Shown here in pieces: positions 1-8,232 of a DNA stretch of 64,000 nucleotides; within the stretch, counting starts at the first letter, position 1, and every line of letters begins with the position of its first letter. The notes beneath the pieces were generated by a model that saw only the letters and a program-made list of their open reading frames with translations, ran no database searches and was not told the origin of the DNA. The position numbers and the translations under genes are program-made. The stretch spans positions 62,001-126,000 of the forward strand of contig NZ_NTMR01000012.1 of the NCBI RefSeq assembly GCF_002307495.1. Direction: 5' to 3'. This DNA is from Pseudomonas abyssi. GTDB lineage: Bacteria; Pseudomonadota; Gammaproteobacteria; Pseudomonadales; Pseudomonadaceae.

Positions 1-311
1 ATTTCGCTGTCTTTCATCATGCGGCTCATCGGAGCCAGGTTCGACGTACCTTCAGTCAGTGCCGGCGGCGCAGTGGAAGAACCAGCAGCCTGGATCTGCA
101 CGTTGACGTTGGGGTACAGACGCTTAAATTCTTCGGCCCACAGGGTCATCATGTTGGCCAGAGTATCGGAACCAACGCTGGACAGGTTGCCGGATACGCC
201 ACCAACGCGCTGGTAGTCTTCCAGCGCCGGGTCAACGGCGGCGAAGCTGGTGCCGGCGACCAGGCCGGTAGCAGCGAAAGTAACGGCAGCGAACAAGCGC
301 TTGAGTTTCAT
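1..311 (-). CDS. pstS: Phosphate ABC transporter substrate-binding protein PstS (5' part only)
   Basis: Periplasmic phosphate-binding protein of the PstSCAB high-affinity importer. Only the first 103 codons are inside the window; the gene runs off the left edge. The ATG at 311 is followed by a classic signal peptide of about 24 residues ([20 protein letters not shown], then TSFA before AVDPAL). The mature protein shows the [19 protein letters not shown] segment, the [14 protein letters not shown] loop and NLAPMSRMM, as in pseudomonad PstS proteins. GGAGAATGAC lies just before the start codon. Tandem PhoB-type boxes lie 57-96 bases upstream, so induction by phosphate starvation is expected. 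Confidence 0.93.
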   Translation of the reverse strand, partial: MKLKRLFAAVTFAATGLVAGTSFAAVDPALEDYQRVGGVSGNLSSVGSDTLANMMTLWAEEFKRLYPNVNVQIQAAGSSTAPPALTEGTSNLAPMSRMMKDSE

Positions 312-367
312 GTCATTCTCCTGTTGAGGTAGTGTTTGCAACACGCGACTCAGTATCAGAGCGGGTT

Positions 368-407
368 GTGACAACTCTATTCACGAATTATGACAATTGT
401 GTGAAGC
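368..407 (-). promoter_or_regulatory. Tandem PhoB boxes and promoter of pstS
   Basis: Read on the minus strand, TTGTCAT (396-390) and TTGTCAC (374-368) lie exactly 22 bases apart. Each is preceded at the 11-base Pho-box phase by a weaker half-site (GCTTCAC and CGTGAAT). This is the direct-repeat arrangement of PhoB operators. A GATACT -10-like hexamer follows about 10 bases after the last box, the spacing usual for PhoB-activated promoters that lack a -35. Identified by eye only. Confidence 0.7.
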
Positions 408-545
408 GCAGAATTTGCAGCAGAACGCTGCCAGACAATGATTGAGAGGCAGGCGGCAATCCCTTACCATAGGCGGCTTGCCGCGTAACGGGCTCGCGCC
501 GGGGCACGGCACAACAAATACAATAGACCATTACCGAGTCTACCA

Positions 546-938
546 ATGCACGATTTAGATACCGATCCCGTGCCGCAGGGTGAACTGGCTCTCAAAATCA
601 CCGCTCTGCCACGCGACTGCAACAGCTTTGGCGACATCTATGGGGGGTGGCTGGTGGCACAGATGGACGCCGCCGGCACCAGCATCGCAGCACGCATTGC
701 CCGTGGCCGCGTCGCCACGGTCGCCATCGACCGCATGGGCTTCATGGTCCCGGTTCCGGTGGGTGCGCAGCTGGCCTTCCACGGCGAGGTGCTGGATATT
801 GGCCGCAGCTCGATCAAGATCCTGGTCGAAGTCTGGAGCGAAGACCTGGCCCACGATGAAAGCCGCAAGGTCACCGAAGCCACCTTTGTCTTCGTCGCCA
901 TTGATGACCGCGGTCGTACCCGGGTGATTCCGTCCTGA
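546..938 (+). CDS. yciA: Acyl-CoA thioesterase, YciA type
   Basis: Single hot-dog-fold thioesterase of 130 residues, the usual size for YciA, hydrolysing a broad range of acyl-CoAs in the cytoplasm. The N-terminal strand pair ELALKITALPRDCNSFGDIYGGWL carries the GDIYGGW motif, where Asp and the following helix form the active site. It is followed by QMDAAGTSIAARIARGRVAT and the VPVPVGAQLAFHGEV strand. It sits 40 bases before dctQ on the same strand and may be co-transcribed with the TRAP permease genes, although no functional link is obvious. Confidence 0.9.
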   Translation: MHDLDTDPVPQGELALKITALPRDCNSFGDIYGGWLVAQMDAAGTSIAARIARGRVATVAIDRMGFMVPVPVGAQLAFHGEVLDIGRSSIKILVEVWSEDLAHDESRKVTEATFVFVAIDDRGRTRVIPS

Positions 939-978
939 GCAGGTTGGCATCCCCAACCCCCTGACGGACACCTGCTAC

Positions 979-1539
979 ATGACCCAACGCTTTCTCTCCG
1001 CCGGGCTTGGCCTTGCCAGGCACATCGACCGTGGCACTAGCCTGCTCGGCCGCGCAGTCGCCTGGCTGACGCTGTTCATGGTGCTGCTGACCTGCGCCGT
1101 GGTCCTGCTGCGCTACGGTTTCAGCATTGGCGCCACCGCCACCCAGGAAATCATCCTCTACGCCCACTCGCTGGTCTTTCTCGGCGCAGCCGCCTGGGCA
1201 CTGCAGCGCGATGCTCATGTACGCGTGGATATCTTTTACCGGCGCATGGGCAATCGCGGCAAGGCGCTGATCGACCTGCTCGGCTGCCTGTTGTTTCTGT
1301 TGCCGATGTGCCTGTTTCTGGCGTGGAACTGCTGGGAATATGTGGCCATGTCCTGGCAGCGTCAGGAGCGCTCCGCCGACGCCGGTGGCCTGCCGTGGGT
1401 CTATGTGCACAAGAGTTTCATCCTGTTGCTGGTCGCCAGCCTGCTGCTGCAGGCCGTGGCGCAGTTGCTCAAGACCCTGGCGGTGCTGGGTGGCATCCAG
1501 AGCACGCATTTGCCGGCAAGCCATGAGGAGCACCTGTGA
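979..1539 (+). CDS. dctQ: TRAP transporter small permease subunit (DctQ family)
   Basis: Four-helix membrane subunit of a tripartite ATP-independent periplasmic transporter, 186 residues. Hydrophobic segments include LTLFMVLLTCAVVLLRYGF, HSLVFLGAAAWALQ, LLGCLLFLLPMCLFLAW and SFILLLVASLLLQAVAQLL. The segment ATQEIILYAHSLVFLGAAAWAL followed by DAHVRVDIFYRRM is the family signature. Its stop codon overlaps the start of dctM by one base, so the two are translationally coupled. No solute-binding protein gene is adjacent; the likely partner, of the TakP type, is at 18956-20056. Confidence 0.92.
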   Translation: MTQRFLSAGLGLARHIDRGTSLLGRAVAWLTLFMVLLTCAVVLLRYGFSIGATATQEIILYAHSLVFLGAAAWALQRDAHVRVDIFYRRMGNRGKALIDLLGCLLFLLPMCLFLAWNCWEYVAMSWQRQERSADAGGLPWVYVHKSFILLLVASLLLQAVAQLLKTLAVLGGIQSTHLPASHEEHL

Positions 1540-2915
1540 TGGGCGGCGAATTTATGGCCATTGCCCTGTTTGTGTGCCTGTGTCTGGCCCTGATGGCGGG
1601 CTTCCCGGTGGCCTTTACCCTGGGCGGCGTATCCCTGCTGTTTGCCGGCATCGGTATCCTGTTCAATCTGTTTGAACCGAGCTTTCTCGGCGCCCTGCCC
1701 AGCCGTCTGTACGGCACCATGACCAACCAGACACTGATGGCGGTGCCGCTGTTCGTGTTCATGGGCGTGATGCTGGAGAAATCCCGCATCGCCGAAGACC
1801 TGCTCGATGCCATGGCCCGGCTGTTCGGCGGACTGCGCGGCGGCCTGGCGTTTTCGGTCTGCATCGTCGGCGCGCTGCTGGCGGCCAGTACCGGGATCGT
1901 TGGCGCCACCGTGGTCACCCTCGGCCTGCTGGCCCTGCCGACCATGCTGCGCCGGGGCTATGACTCGTCACTGGCGACCGGCACGCTGGCGGCGACCGGT
2001 ACGCTGGGGCAGATCATTCCGCCGTCGATCATTCTGGTCCTGCTCGGTGATGTGCTCGCCAACGCCTACCAGCAGGCGCAGCAAAAGTTGGGCATCTTTT
2101 CGCCCAAGACCGTGACCGTCAGCGACCTGTTCGTCGGCGCTTTGCTGCCCGGCCTGCTGCTGGTGGTGCTCTACCTGCTGTATCTGGCCTTTGTCGCCTG
2201 GCGCCAGCCACACAAGCTGCCTGCGCCGAGTCCAGATGATCAAGGCAGCGTCTCGCTGAGCCAGTTGCTGCGCAGCCTGCTGCCGCCGCTACTGCTGATC
2301 ATGGCGGTACTCGGGTCGATTCTGGGCGGCGTTGCGACGCCCACCGAAGCCGCTGCCGTCGGCGCACTAGGCGCCGGTATTCTGGCCCTGTTCAAGCGCC
2401 AGCTGAGTGTCGGCAAACTGCGTGAGGTGGCCCAGGCGACCGCCGAAATCAGCGCCATGGTGTTCATGATTCTGCTGGGCGCGTCCATCTTCTCGCTGGT
2501 GTTCCGCGGCTTTGGTGGCGACGAGCTGATTCATGAGCTGTTCCACTCGCTGCCCGGCGGCACCTTTACCGCCGTGCTGGTGGTGATGCTGGCGATCTTC
2601 CTGCTCGGCTTTATTCTCGACTTTATCGAAATCACCTTCGTGGTGGTGCCGATTGTCGGTCCGGTGCTGCTGAGCATGGGCGTCGATCCGGTCTGGCTGG
2701 GCGTGATGATCGCGCTCAACCTGCAAACCTCCTTCCTGACGCCGCCCTTTGGCCTGTCGCTGTTCTACCTGCGCAGCGTCACACCCGCGCAGGTCCCCAC
2801 GTCGGCGATCTACCGTGGCGTGCTGCCCTTTATTGTCATTCAGTTGCTGATGTTGGCCATTGCCGCCTGCTGGCCCAGTCTGGTGACCTGGCTACCGAGC
2901 GTATTGGCTCAGTGA
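1539..2915 (+). CDS. dctM: TRAP transporter large permease subunit (DctM family)
   Basis: Large membrane subunit (458 residues, about 12 hydrophobic segments) that carries the sodium-coupled transport step of a TRAP system. Typical features are GFPVAFTLGG near the N-terminus, MTNQTLMAVPLFVFMG, LLAASTGIVGATVVTLGL, the IIPPSIILVLLGD loop, and the C-terminal LQTSFLTPPFGLSLFYLR. The long hydrophilic loop after IIPPS (around residues 170-195) is typical of permeases that pair with TakP-like binding proteins for oxo- and hydroxyacids. A GAGGAG ribosome site ends 8 bases before this ATG. A GTG three bases earlier is an alternative start. Confidence 0.92.
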   Translation: MGGEFMAIALFVCLCLALMAGFPVAFTLGGVSLLFAGIGILFNLFEPSFLGALPSRLYGTMTNQTLMAVPLFVFMGVMLEKSRIAEDLLDAMARLFGGLRGGLAFSVCIVGALLAASTGIVGATVVTLGLLALPTMLRRGYDSSLATGTLAATGTLGQIIPPSIILVLLGDVLANAYQQAQQKLGIFSPKTVTVSDLFVGALLPGLLLVVLYLLYLAFVAWRQPHKLPAPSPDDQGSVSLSQLLRSLLPPLLLIMAVLGSILGGVATPTEAAAVGALGAGILALFKRQLSVGKLREVAQATAEISAMVFMILLGASIFSLVFRGFGGDELIHELFHSLPGGTFTAVLVVMLAIFLLGFILDFIEITFVVVPIVGPVLLSMGVDPVWLGVMIALNLQTSFLTPPFGLSLFYLRSVTPAQVPTSAIYRGVLPFIVIQLLMLAIAACWPSLVTWLPSVLAQ

Positions 2916-2955
2916 CAACCAGACGGCTGGGGCGTTGCCCGGCCGCCTGCCTCGC

Positions 2956-5019
2956 TCAACCGCGCTTGCCGGTCGCCACGTCTACACCCACCTTGTCGTC
3001 CAGCAGCGCGCTGGTTGCGGTCTGCACGTATGCCTTCAGCGCGTCTCGCAGCTCCGCCGAAACCCCGGGTTGTTCGGTCACAGCCGCCTCCGGCCCAAGC
3101 TGGTAGCGATACGCGCGGGGCTGCTCGCCACGCGGCTGCAGCACCAGTTCGTCGCCGCGCAGCAGACCCACGGTCTGACCGCCACCGGACGGCTTGATAA
3201 TCCCGAAGCCGGGGTCGTCCGCCGGCAGCGCCAGCAGGTCCCGGCCCCAGCACTGGTGCTGCACCTCGCCCCCCAGCCGCCCCATGATGGTCGGCACCAC
3301 ATCCACCTGGGTACCGACAGTGTCGTTACGCGCGCCAAAGCGCCCAGTGATGCCCGGGGCGATCAGGAGCATGGGCACGTTGAAGCGCAGCAGATCAAGG
3401 TCCGTCAGTTGCCGCGGGGTGCCAAAGCCGTGGTCACCGATCACCACAAACAGGGTGTCCTTGTACCAGGGTTGGTTACGCACCTGATCGAAGAATCGGC
3501 CTAGCGCCCAGTCCGAATAGCGCATGGCTGTGAGGTGTTCATCATTGGCGCCCTGGCCAGTGACCGCCTGCACCGGCAGCGGGCTCGGCAAGGCATAAGG
3601 CGTGTGATTGGACAGGGTCTGCAGCAGTGCATAGAACGGACGGTCATGATCCAGCGCGTTCAGCTCGGTTACCGCCCGGTCAAACATGTCCTGATCGGAT
3701 ACGCCCCAGGTCGGGTCGGAAAACACCGGGTTGACGTACTCGTTGCGACCGATGAAGTGGCGCATGCCCTGCTTGCCAAAAAAACCCTTCTGATTGTCCC
3801 AGGCAAAATCACCGTTATACACATACAGGTCGTCAAAGCCGCGCTTGCTCAGCAACTGCGGCAGACCGGAAAACGCATGGCCACCCTCCGGCTCCTGCAT
3901 CAGGTACTCAAAGCCGGGCAGGTTGGGGAAACAGGCCATGGTCGCGAACATGCCCTGGTGGGTATGGGTGCCGTTGGAGAAGTAACGGGTAAACAGCAGG
4001 CCCTGTTTGCTCAGCTTGTCGAACTCCGGGGTAATCCCCAGCGGCGAACCCAGCGCCCCGGTGTAGTAACCGGAAAAACTCTCCATCAGCACCACCACCA
4101 CGTTGCGCACCGGCAACACGCCATCGACAGGGGGGTCAGACACACGGCGCACCGGCGCCTGTTCGGCGTCGATCAACTGGTCATGCTCGGTCAGCAGCAG
4201 GTCACGGGCGATCTCGGTCGCCTTGGCGTCATCCATCAGGCCGAGCCAGGCGTTGTTACGGTGATCAGAGAACTGCGCCTTGGCGGCCGAATAAAGCGTC
4301 AGCGCCGGGCTCAGGCCGAGCTGATTGGCGAAGGTCGACTCGGTGGTGAAGGCGTCCCCCCAGCGCAGCGGTGGGCCCTGACGCAGGGTGCCACGGGCCA
4401 GTACCGTCGAGCTGACCAGCAACAGCAGCAGCACCGAAACCCGTGCCGCCAGCGCTCCCAGCCGGCTGTGCTGCCGGTTCGCCGCGGTCGCCGGCAGCCA
4501 GGTGCGGCGATCCAGCCAGCGGTAACTGCGATACATCAGCCAACTGACCAGAGTCAGGCCGAGCAGCAGCCGCACCACCGGGAAGCCATACCAGAGCATG
4601 CTCAGCACGGTCGCCGAATCTTCCTGCAGATACTGGAACACCAGCGTGTTCAGGCGCTGATGAAACTCGCGGTAAAAACTCAACTCGGTGGCGCCGAGCA
4701 GACACAGCAGCACGGTCGCCAGCGCCAGCCACAGACACTGCAACGTGCGCATGGCCATCAGCCGCGCGCTGAGAACGGTGAGCATCAACGGCGCGCCGAC
4801 GATGACGACGACCCGCAGGTCGAAGCGCAGACCGTTGAAAAATGCCTCCAGCAAATCAGCGCGGGCTACCTCGGCAGCCAGCTCCCAGTTCCAGGCCAGC
4901 AGGGCGCCACGCCACAGCGTCAGCATCAGGGCCAGTGCCGCCAGCGCACCGACGATGAACAACAGTTGGCCACGCAGGCCAACCACCGGCCGGCTGGCCG
5001 AGGCAGTAGACAGGGTCAT
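2956..5019 (-). CDS. LTA synthase family / sulfatase-fold envelope transferase
   Basis: Inner-membrane protein of 687 residues with about five N-terminal membrane helices and a C-terminal periplasmic alkaline-phosphatase/sulfatase-fold domain from about residue 265. Metal-site motifs are visible: VVVVLMESFSG (Glu), the nucleophile region NGTHTHQGMFATMACFP (Thr), and VVIGDHGFG (Asp-His). The family moves phosphoglycerol or phosphoethanolamine from a phospholipid to an envelope glycan or lipid. It is the last gene of methyltransferase-LPS kinase-dgkA-this gene, all on one strand. Next to diacylglycerol kinase it probably uses a phospholipid donor and releases diacylglycerol (inference). The acceptor is unknown. 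The start is the ATG at 5019; a TTG lies directly upstream. Confidence 0.85.
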   Translation of the reverse strand: MTLSTASASRPVVGLRGQLLFIVGALAALALMLTLWRGALLAWNWELAAEVARADLLEAFFNGLRFDLRVVVIVGAPLMLTVLSARLMAMRTLQCLWLALATVLLCLLGATELSFYREFHQRLNTLVFQYLQEDSATVLSMLWYGFPVVRLLLGLTLVSWLMYRSYRWLDRRTWLPATAANRQHSRLGALAARVSVLLLLLVSSTVLARGTLRQGPPLRWGDAFTTESTFANQLGLSPALTLYSAAKAQFSDHRNNAWLGLMDDAKATEIARDLLLTEHDQLIDAEQAPVRRVSDPPVDGVLPVRNVVVVLMESFSGYYTGALGSPLGITPEFDKLSKQGLLFTRYFSNGTHTHQGMFATMACFPNLPGFEYLMQEPEGGHAFSGLPQLLSKRGFDDLYVYNGDFAWDNQKGFFGKQGMRHFIGRNEYVNPVFSDPTWGVSDQDMFDRAVTELNALDHDRPFYALLQTLSNHTPYALPSPLPVQAVTGQGANDEHLTAMRYSDWALGRFFDQVRNQPWYKDTLFVVIGDHGFGTPRQLTDLDLLRFNVPMLLIAPGITGRFGARNDTVGTQVDVVPTIMGRLGGEVQHQCWGRDLLALPADDPGFGIIKPSGGGQTVGLLRGDELVLQPRGEQPRAYRYQLGPEAAVTEQPGVSAELRDALKAYVQTATSALLDDKVGVDVATGKRG

Positions 5020-5045
5020 CAAACAGGTTCCACAGACAGGCCCGC

Positions 5046-5450
5046 TCAGGCGGGCGAGAAAAGAATCAGACTCCAGACGCTGGTAATCAGCAGCAGCGCG
5101 AGCATTTGCGCGGCACTGCCCAGATCCTTGGCGCGCTTGGACAGCGGATGCAGTTCCAGCGAAATACGGTCAACCACCGCCTCGATGGCGGAGTTGATCA
5201 ATTCGACGATCAGCGCCAACAACACCACCCCGACCATCAGCGCGCGCTCTACCCGGTTGACAGGTAGCCAGAAAGCCAGAGGAATCAATGCCACTGCCAG
5301 CCCCAGCAACTGGCGAAATGCAGCTTCGAAAATAAAGGCGGCGCGCAGTCCGGCCAACGAGTAGCCAGCGGCCTTGAAGACCCGCACCACACCGCCCCGG
5401 CTTTTCAGCTTCAGCGCGTCCTGCGCGCCCGCCAGCGACTCATGCTGCAT
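5046..5450 (-). CDS. dgkA: Diacylglycerol kinase DgkA
   Basis: Small inner-membrane kinase (134 residues, three membrane helices) that phosphorylates diacylglycerol to phosphatidic acid. The catalytic and metal-binding signature ELINSAIEAVVDRI is at residues 83-96. RVFKAAGYSLAGLRAAFIFEAAFRQ forms the amphipathic N-terminal part. The ATG at 5450 gives the normal family length; the open frame continues upstream only because it overlaps the preceding gene by 11 bases. The gene lies between an LPS-kinase-like gene and an LTA-synthase-like gene. This suggests recycling of the diacylglycerol released when phosphatidylglycerol or phosphatidylethanolamine is used as head-group donor. Confidence 0.93.
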   Translation of the reverse strand: MQHESLAGAQDALKLKSRGGVVRVFKAAGYSLAGLRAAFIFEAAFRQLLGLAVALIPLAFWLPVNRVERALMVGVVLLALIVELINSAIEAVVDRISLELHPLSKRAKDLGSAAQMLALLLITSVWSLILFSPA

Positions 5451-6150
5451 GACGACTGCCTCCGTTGCCGTCAGCCAGGCTGTGATAACAGGCCAGCAGG
5501 TACTGCCAGTCGCTCTCCGGCATGCCTTCACGGCGGCGGCTCAGCTGGTCCAGGTCATGGCGTACCGCCCGACTGCGCAGCAGGCGTCGACGGCTTTTCT
5601 CCAGATCAAGCAAGGCAACCTCGGCCTGTTCGCCCTCAACCCGGACATAGATATGCTTGGCGTAGAGACAGCCATGTTGCCGACGCCCGCGATGCAAGCG
5701 CTTGAGCACACACGCCAGTTGCTGCAACACTGCGTGGCGCTGAGCAGTGGTCGCACCAAGCTGATACCACTGGCCGAGACTGACGTAGCCACTCAGCTCC
5801 TCAGTCACCAGCAGCCCCTGCCAGCGCCCCTGATGCTGACGAGCGGCACAGAACACCAGGTTGGGTACCGGCACACCCAACGCCTCGCAGGCACGCAGCG
5901 CCAGCTCTTCACGCAGCACCGTCGGGCGGCCAAAGGGATGCAACCAGCTGCGGTAGATATGCCCTACCTGACGTTTGCTGTAGAGCCTCGGCATATCGCG
6001 GCCCTGCGCCGGCAGCAGCTTTACACCGCTCTCGCCACCGCGACGCTGATTGGGCGCTTCAACCCATTTACCATCCAGATCCCACCAGCGCTCAAAACGC
6101 GCCTGACCAAATGACGGCAGTCGGCCCTGGGCCGAGATAACGGCGCTCAT
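5440..6150 (-). CDS. Lipopolysaccharide kinase InaA/WapQ family protein
   Basis: Protein of 236 residues of the Kdo/WaaP/InaA kinase-like family, expected to phosphorylate heptose in the inner LPS core in the cytoplasm. Visible elements are WVEAPNQRRGGESGV near the N-terminus, LYSKRQ (possible ATP-binding Lys), FGRPTVLREELAL (helix C Glu), QGLLVTEEL, the catalytic-loop-like HGCLYAKHIYV and the metal-binding VALLDLEKSRR. The ATG at 6150 overlaps the stop of the methyltransferase (ATGA). The order methyltransferase-this gene after colRS matches orf222-wapQ of P. fluorescens and PA4379-PA4378 of P. aeruginosa. A paralogue is at 18065-18778. Confidence 0.88.
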   Translation of the reverse strand: MSAVISAQGRLPSFGQARFERWWDLDGKWVEAPNQRRGGESGVKLLPAQGRDMPRLYSKRQVGHIYRSWLHPFGRPTVLREELALRACEALGVPVPNLVFCAARQHQGRWQGLLVTEELSGYVSLGQWYQLGATTAQRHAVLQQLACVLKRLHRGRRQHGCLYAKHIYVRVEGEQAEVALLDLEKSRRRLLRSRAVRHDLDQLSRRREGMPESDWQYLLACYHSLADGNGGSRHAA

Positions 6151-6839
6151 GCGTTCACCTTGCGCAACACGTACACCCGCCACATGGCATAGCCCGGCAG
6201 GAAATCGTGATGGCTGACTTCGCTGAAACCGGCCTCGCGGAACTCGGCTTCAATCACATCACGCGCAACCACAAAACGGTTCTGGTTCTGTCCGGCGCGC
6301 GCCTTCTGCGCCCGGCGTGCTTCCAGCCGGGCACGCTTCCAGGATTTGTAGTTGCCATCGACCCACAGCGAGATGATCAGCGTGTCCCGGGTAACCCGGG
6401 CGCACTCACGCAGCAGCGCCAGTCGGTGCTCGTGGTCAGCCACATGGTGTATCAGGCGCATGCAGAAGATGCTGTCGACCGCGTTGTCGCCAAGGTCTAT
6501 GTCAAAGGCCGAGGTCTGGAAGGGCTTGACCCGCGCCACCACCTCCGCTGGCTGGCCAGCGACGGCGGTGCGGATCATGTCGGCCGAATTATCGGCCGCC
6601 AGAATCATCCGGTTCGGTGCTTCAGCCAGTAACGGCCAGAAGCGACCGGCACCGCAGGGCAGGTCCAGTACCAGGTTGGGCTCACCGGCGTCTTTCAGCG
6701 CACGGCGCGCGAGCTGCATGTCGCGCCAGCTGGAGAGCCGACGCGAGAGGCCGGTCTGATGCTTGTCGAGATACTGCTGAGAGTGAGCGCGGTCGTACTT
6801 GTCGGAGAAGGCGAGTTCGATCGGTTTGACTTCGGACAT
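6147..6839 (-). CDS. Class I SAM-dependent methyltransferase (Orf222-like)
   Basis: Protein of 230 residues with a Rossmann-type SAM-binding fold. Motif I is VLDLPCGAGRFWPLL, motif II contains ILAADNSADMI, motif III ends in DSIFCMRLIHHVAD, and LIISLWVDGNYKSW follows. The substrate is unknown. In pseudomonads the orthologous position next to colRS is tied to outer-membrane and LPS maintenance. It is the first gene of a four-gene operon with the LPS kinase, dgkA and the LTA-synthase-like gene. A 10-base inverted repeat in its leader would occlude its ribosome site (see 6847-6875). Confidence 0.88.
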   Translation of the reverse strand: MSEVKPIELAFSDKYDRAHSQQYLDKHQTGLSRRLSSWRDMQLARRALKDAGEPNLVLDLPCGAGRFWPLLAEAPNRMILAADNSADMIRTAVAGQPAEVVARVKPFQTSAFDIDLGDNAVDSIFCMRLIHHVADHEHRLALLRECARVTRDTLIISLWVDGNYKSWKRARLEARRAQKARAGQNQNRFVVARDVIEAEFREAGFSEVSHHDFLPGYAMWRVYVLRKVNA

Positions 6840-6846
6840 GACGGTG

Positions 6847-6875
6847 ACCCTGACAGTGATAAGTGCTGTCAGGGT
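6847..6875 (-). promoter_or_regulatory. Leader hairpin covering the methyltransferase ribosome site
   Basis: A perfect 10-base inverted repeat, ACCCTGACAG / CTGTCAGGGT, with a 9-base loop ends 8 bases before the ATG at 6839. The AGGG that would serve as Shine-Dalgarno sequence lies in the promoter-distal arm. The folded leader would therefore hide it, which suggests translational control of the operon. Confidence 0.5.
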
Positions 6876-6907
6876 ATTGACCGGCGGATCAAGGCCCCGT
6901 CAAAGGG

Positions 6908-6927
6908 ATGTCAAAATTTCGTGAAAA
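6908..6927 (-). promoter_or_regulatory. Possible ColR site upstream of the methyltransferase operon
   Basis: The minus strand carries TTTTCAC (6927-6921), the core reported for P. putida ColR sites, followed by an AT-rich stretch with TTTTGACA. The upstream part of the published consensus is only loosely matched. A similar AT-rich TTTTCAC lies at 8944-8950 on the other side of colR. In P. putida the genes flanking colRS belong to the ColR regulon, so control here is plausible but unproven. Confidence 0.35.
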
Positions 6928-6969
6928 CAGCGGTTAATCGCTCTGCAATCGGGGTTATTCCATCCGGCA

Positions 6970-8232
6970 TCAGCCGAGACTGACCTCAAAGCAGCTGCCG
7001 CCAGAGGCCGGCGAACGCATGGTCACCGACCAGCCCTGATGGGCACAGATACGCTTGACCAGCGACAGGCCAAGCCCCAGCCCTTCGCCCCGCGCTTCGC
7101 TGCCCCGCACAAACGGCTCGAATATCTCGCTCTGCTGCTCAGAGGGTACGCCGGGACCGGTGTCCTCCACCCGAAATCCGCTCTGCTGCAACACCAACCG
7201 CACGTGCCCTTGCTCGGTGTAGTGCAAGGCATTGCGCAACAGATTGGACATCACCGTTGCCAGCAGCCCCGGATGGTAGTTTCCCGCGTCCTCTGCCTCG
7301 ACAATCAGATCAAAAGAAAGCCCCTTGTCAGCAAAACCTCGCTGCCAGCGTTCGGCCTGCTCGCGCGCGATATCCAGCAACCGTGAACTACCGGTCAGAC
7401 GCACTGCCTGATCCTTGGCACGTGCCAGCAACATGAAAGTGCCCACCAGCTCGTTCATTTCCTCTGCGGCGCGGGCAATGCGATCCACCTGTCTACGCTC
7501 ACGCTCACCCAGATTGCTGGCCTCAAGCAGCTCGGTCGAGGTGGCAATGATCATCAACGGCGTGCGCAGCTCGTGGCTGACATCGCCGGTGAACAGGCGC
7601 TCGCGCTCCAGCGTACGACGCAACTGGCTGAGGGTCGCGTCGAACGCCTCGGCCAGGTGACCGACCTCATCATCGGCGTAGTCCGAGGCCAGCGGCGGGG
7701 CCAGTGGCAGCAGCTGGTCGCGGTGCTGTACCTGGCCTGCCAGGCGGATAATCGGCGCCAAAATCTTTTGCGCCATCAGCCAGCCAAGCAGCGCCCCGAG
7801 CAGCACACTGAGCAGAAATCCGGCAAAGACCACGGCGAACAGGATACTTTCGCGCGCTTCAAATTCAGCCTGCTCCTGCACCAGCACAAAACGCTGCTGA
7901 CCCATCTGGCGCACGTACACGTAAGCAGCATGGTCGTCGTCAACTAGTTCGCTGAACCCCTCCTCCATGTCGCGCAGGCTTGCCGGGATCTCGTAGCCCG
8001 GCATGTGCGAGGCATACAAGCGGGTCTTGGCGTCCAGTCGAGGGGGCAGCCCGTGCGCCAGGTCCTGCTTCAGGACGCTATCGAGCTCTTCCCCCATCTC
8101 CTGGGAGACCAGATGCTCCTCGACAAAATGCACAATGCCGACAATCCCCAGCGAAAACACCCCGCTGACCGCCAGCGTCATCAGCGTGAAGGCAATTACG
8201 ATCCGCCGCCGCAGCGGCTGCTTACGGATCAT
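6970..8232 (-). CDS. colS: Sensor histidine kinase ColS
   Basis: Inner-membrane sensor kinase (420 residues) with two membrane helices (about 11-34 and 130-152) around a periplasmic domain of about 95 residues. A HAMP linker, the phosphoacceptor box GDVSHELRTPL, and N, G1 and G2 boxes (NLLRNALHYTEQG, VEDTGPGVP, GLGLGLSLVKRI) follow. Residues His35 and Glu38, used in metal sensing by P. putida ColS, are present at the same numbers. A Glu-x-x-Glu pair (120 and 123) sits near the end of the periplasmic domain. Expected to sense excess zinc or ferric iron and phosphorylate ColR. Its start overlaps the end of colR by four bases. Confidence 0.92.
   Translation of the reverse strand: MIRKQPLRRRIVIAFTLMTLAVSGVFSLGIVGIVHFVEEHLVSQEMGEELDSVLKQDLAHGLPPRLDAKTRLYASHMPGYEIPASLRDMEEGFSELVDDDHAAYVYVRQMGQQRFVLVQEQAEFEARESILFAVVFAGFLLSVLLGALLGWLMAQKILAPIIRLAGQVQHRDQLLPLAPPLASDYADDEVGHLAEAFDATLSQLRRTLERERLFTGDVSHELRTPLMIIATSTELLEASNLGERERRQVDRIARAAEEMNELVGTFMLLARAKDQAVRLTGSSRLLDIAREQAERWQRGFADKGLSFDLIVEAEDAGNYHPGLLATVMSNLLRNALHYTEQGHVRLVLQQSGFRVEDTGPGVPSEQQSEIFEPFVRGSEARGEGLGLGLSLVKRICAHQGWSVTMRSPASGGSCFEVSLG

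Noticed and set aside
3535-5364. Long plus-strand open frame (609 codons) opposite the LTA-synthase-like gene
   Set aside because: Low-complexity Gln/His/Arg-rich translation with no family resemblance, antisense to a clear gene; a typical high-GC shadow. The same applies to long frames opposite 9021-10985, 39506-41566, 43889-45478, 45657-47864 and 55493-57688.
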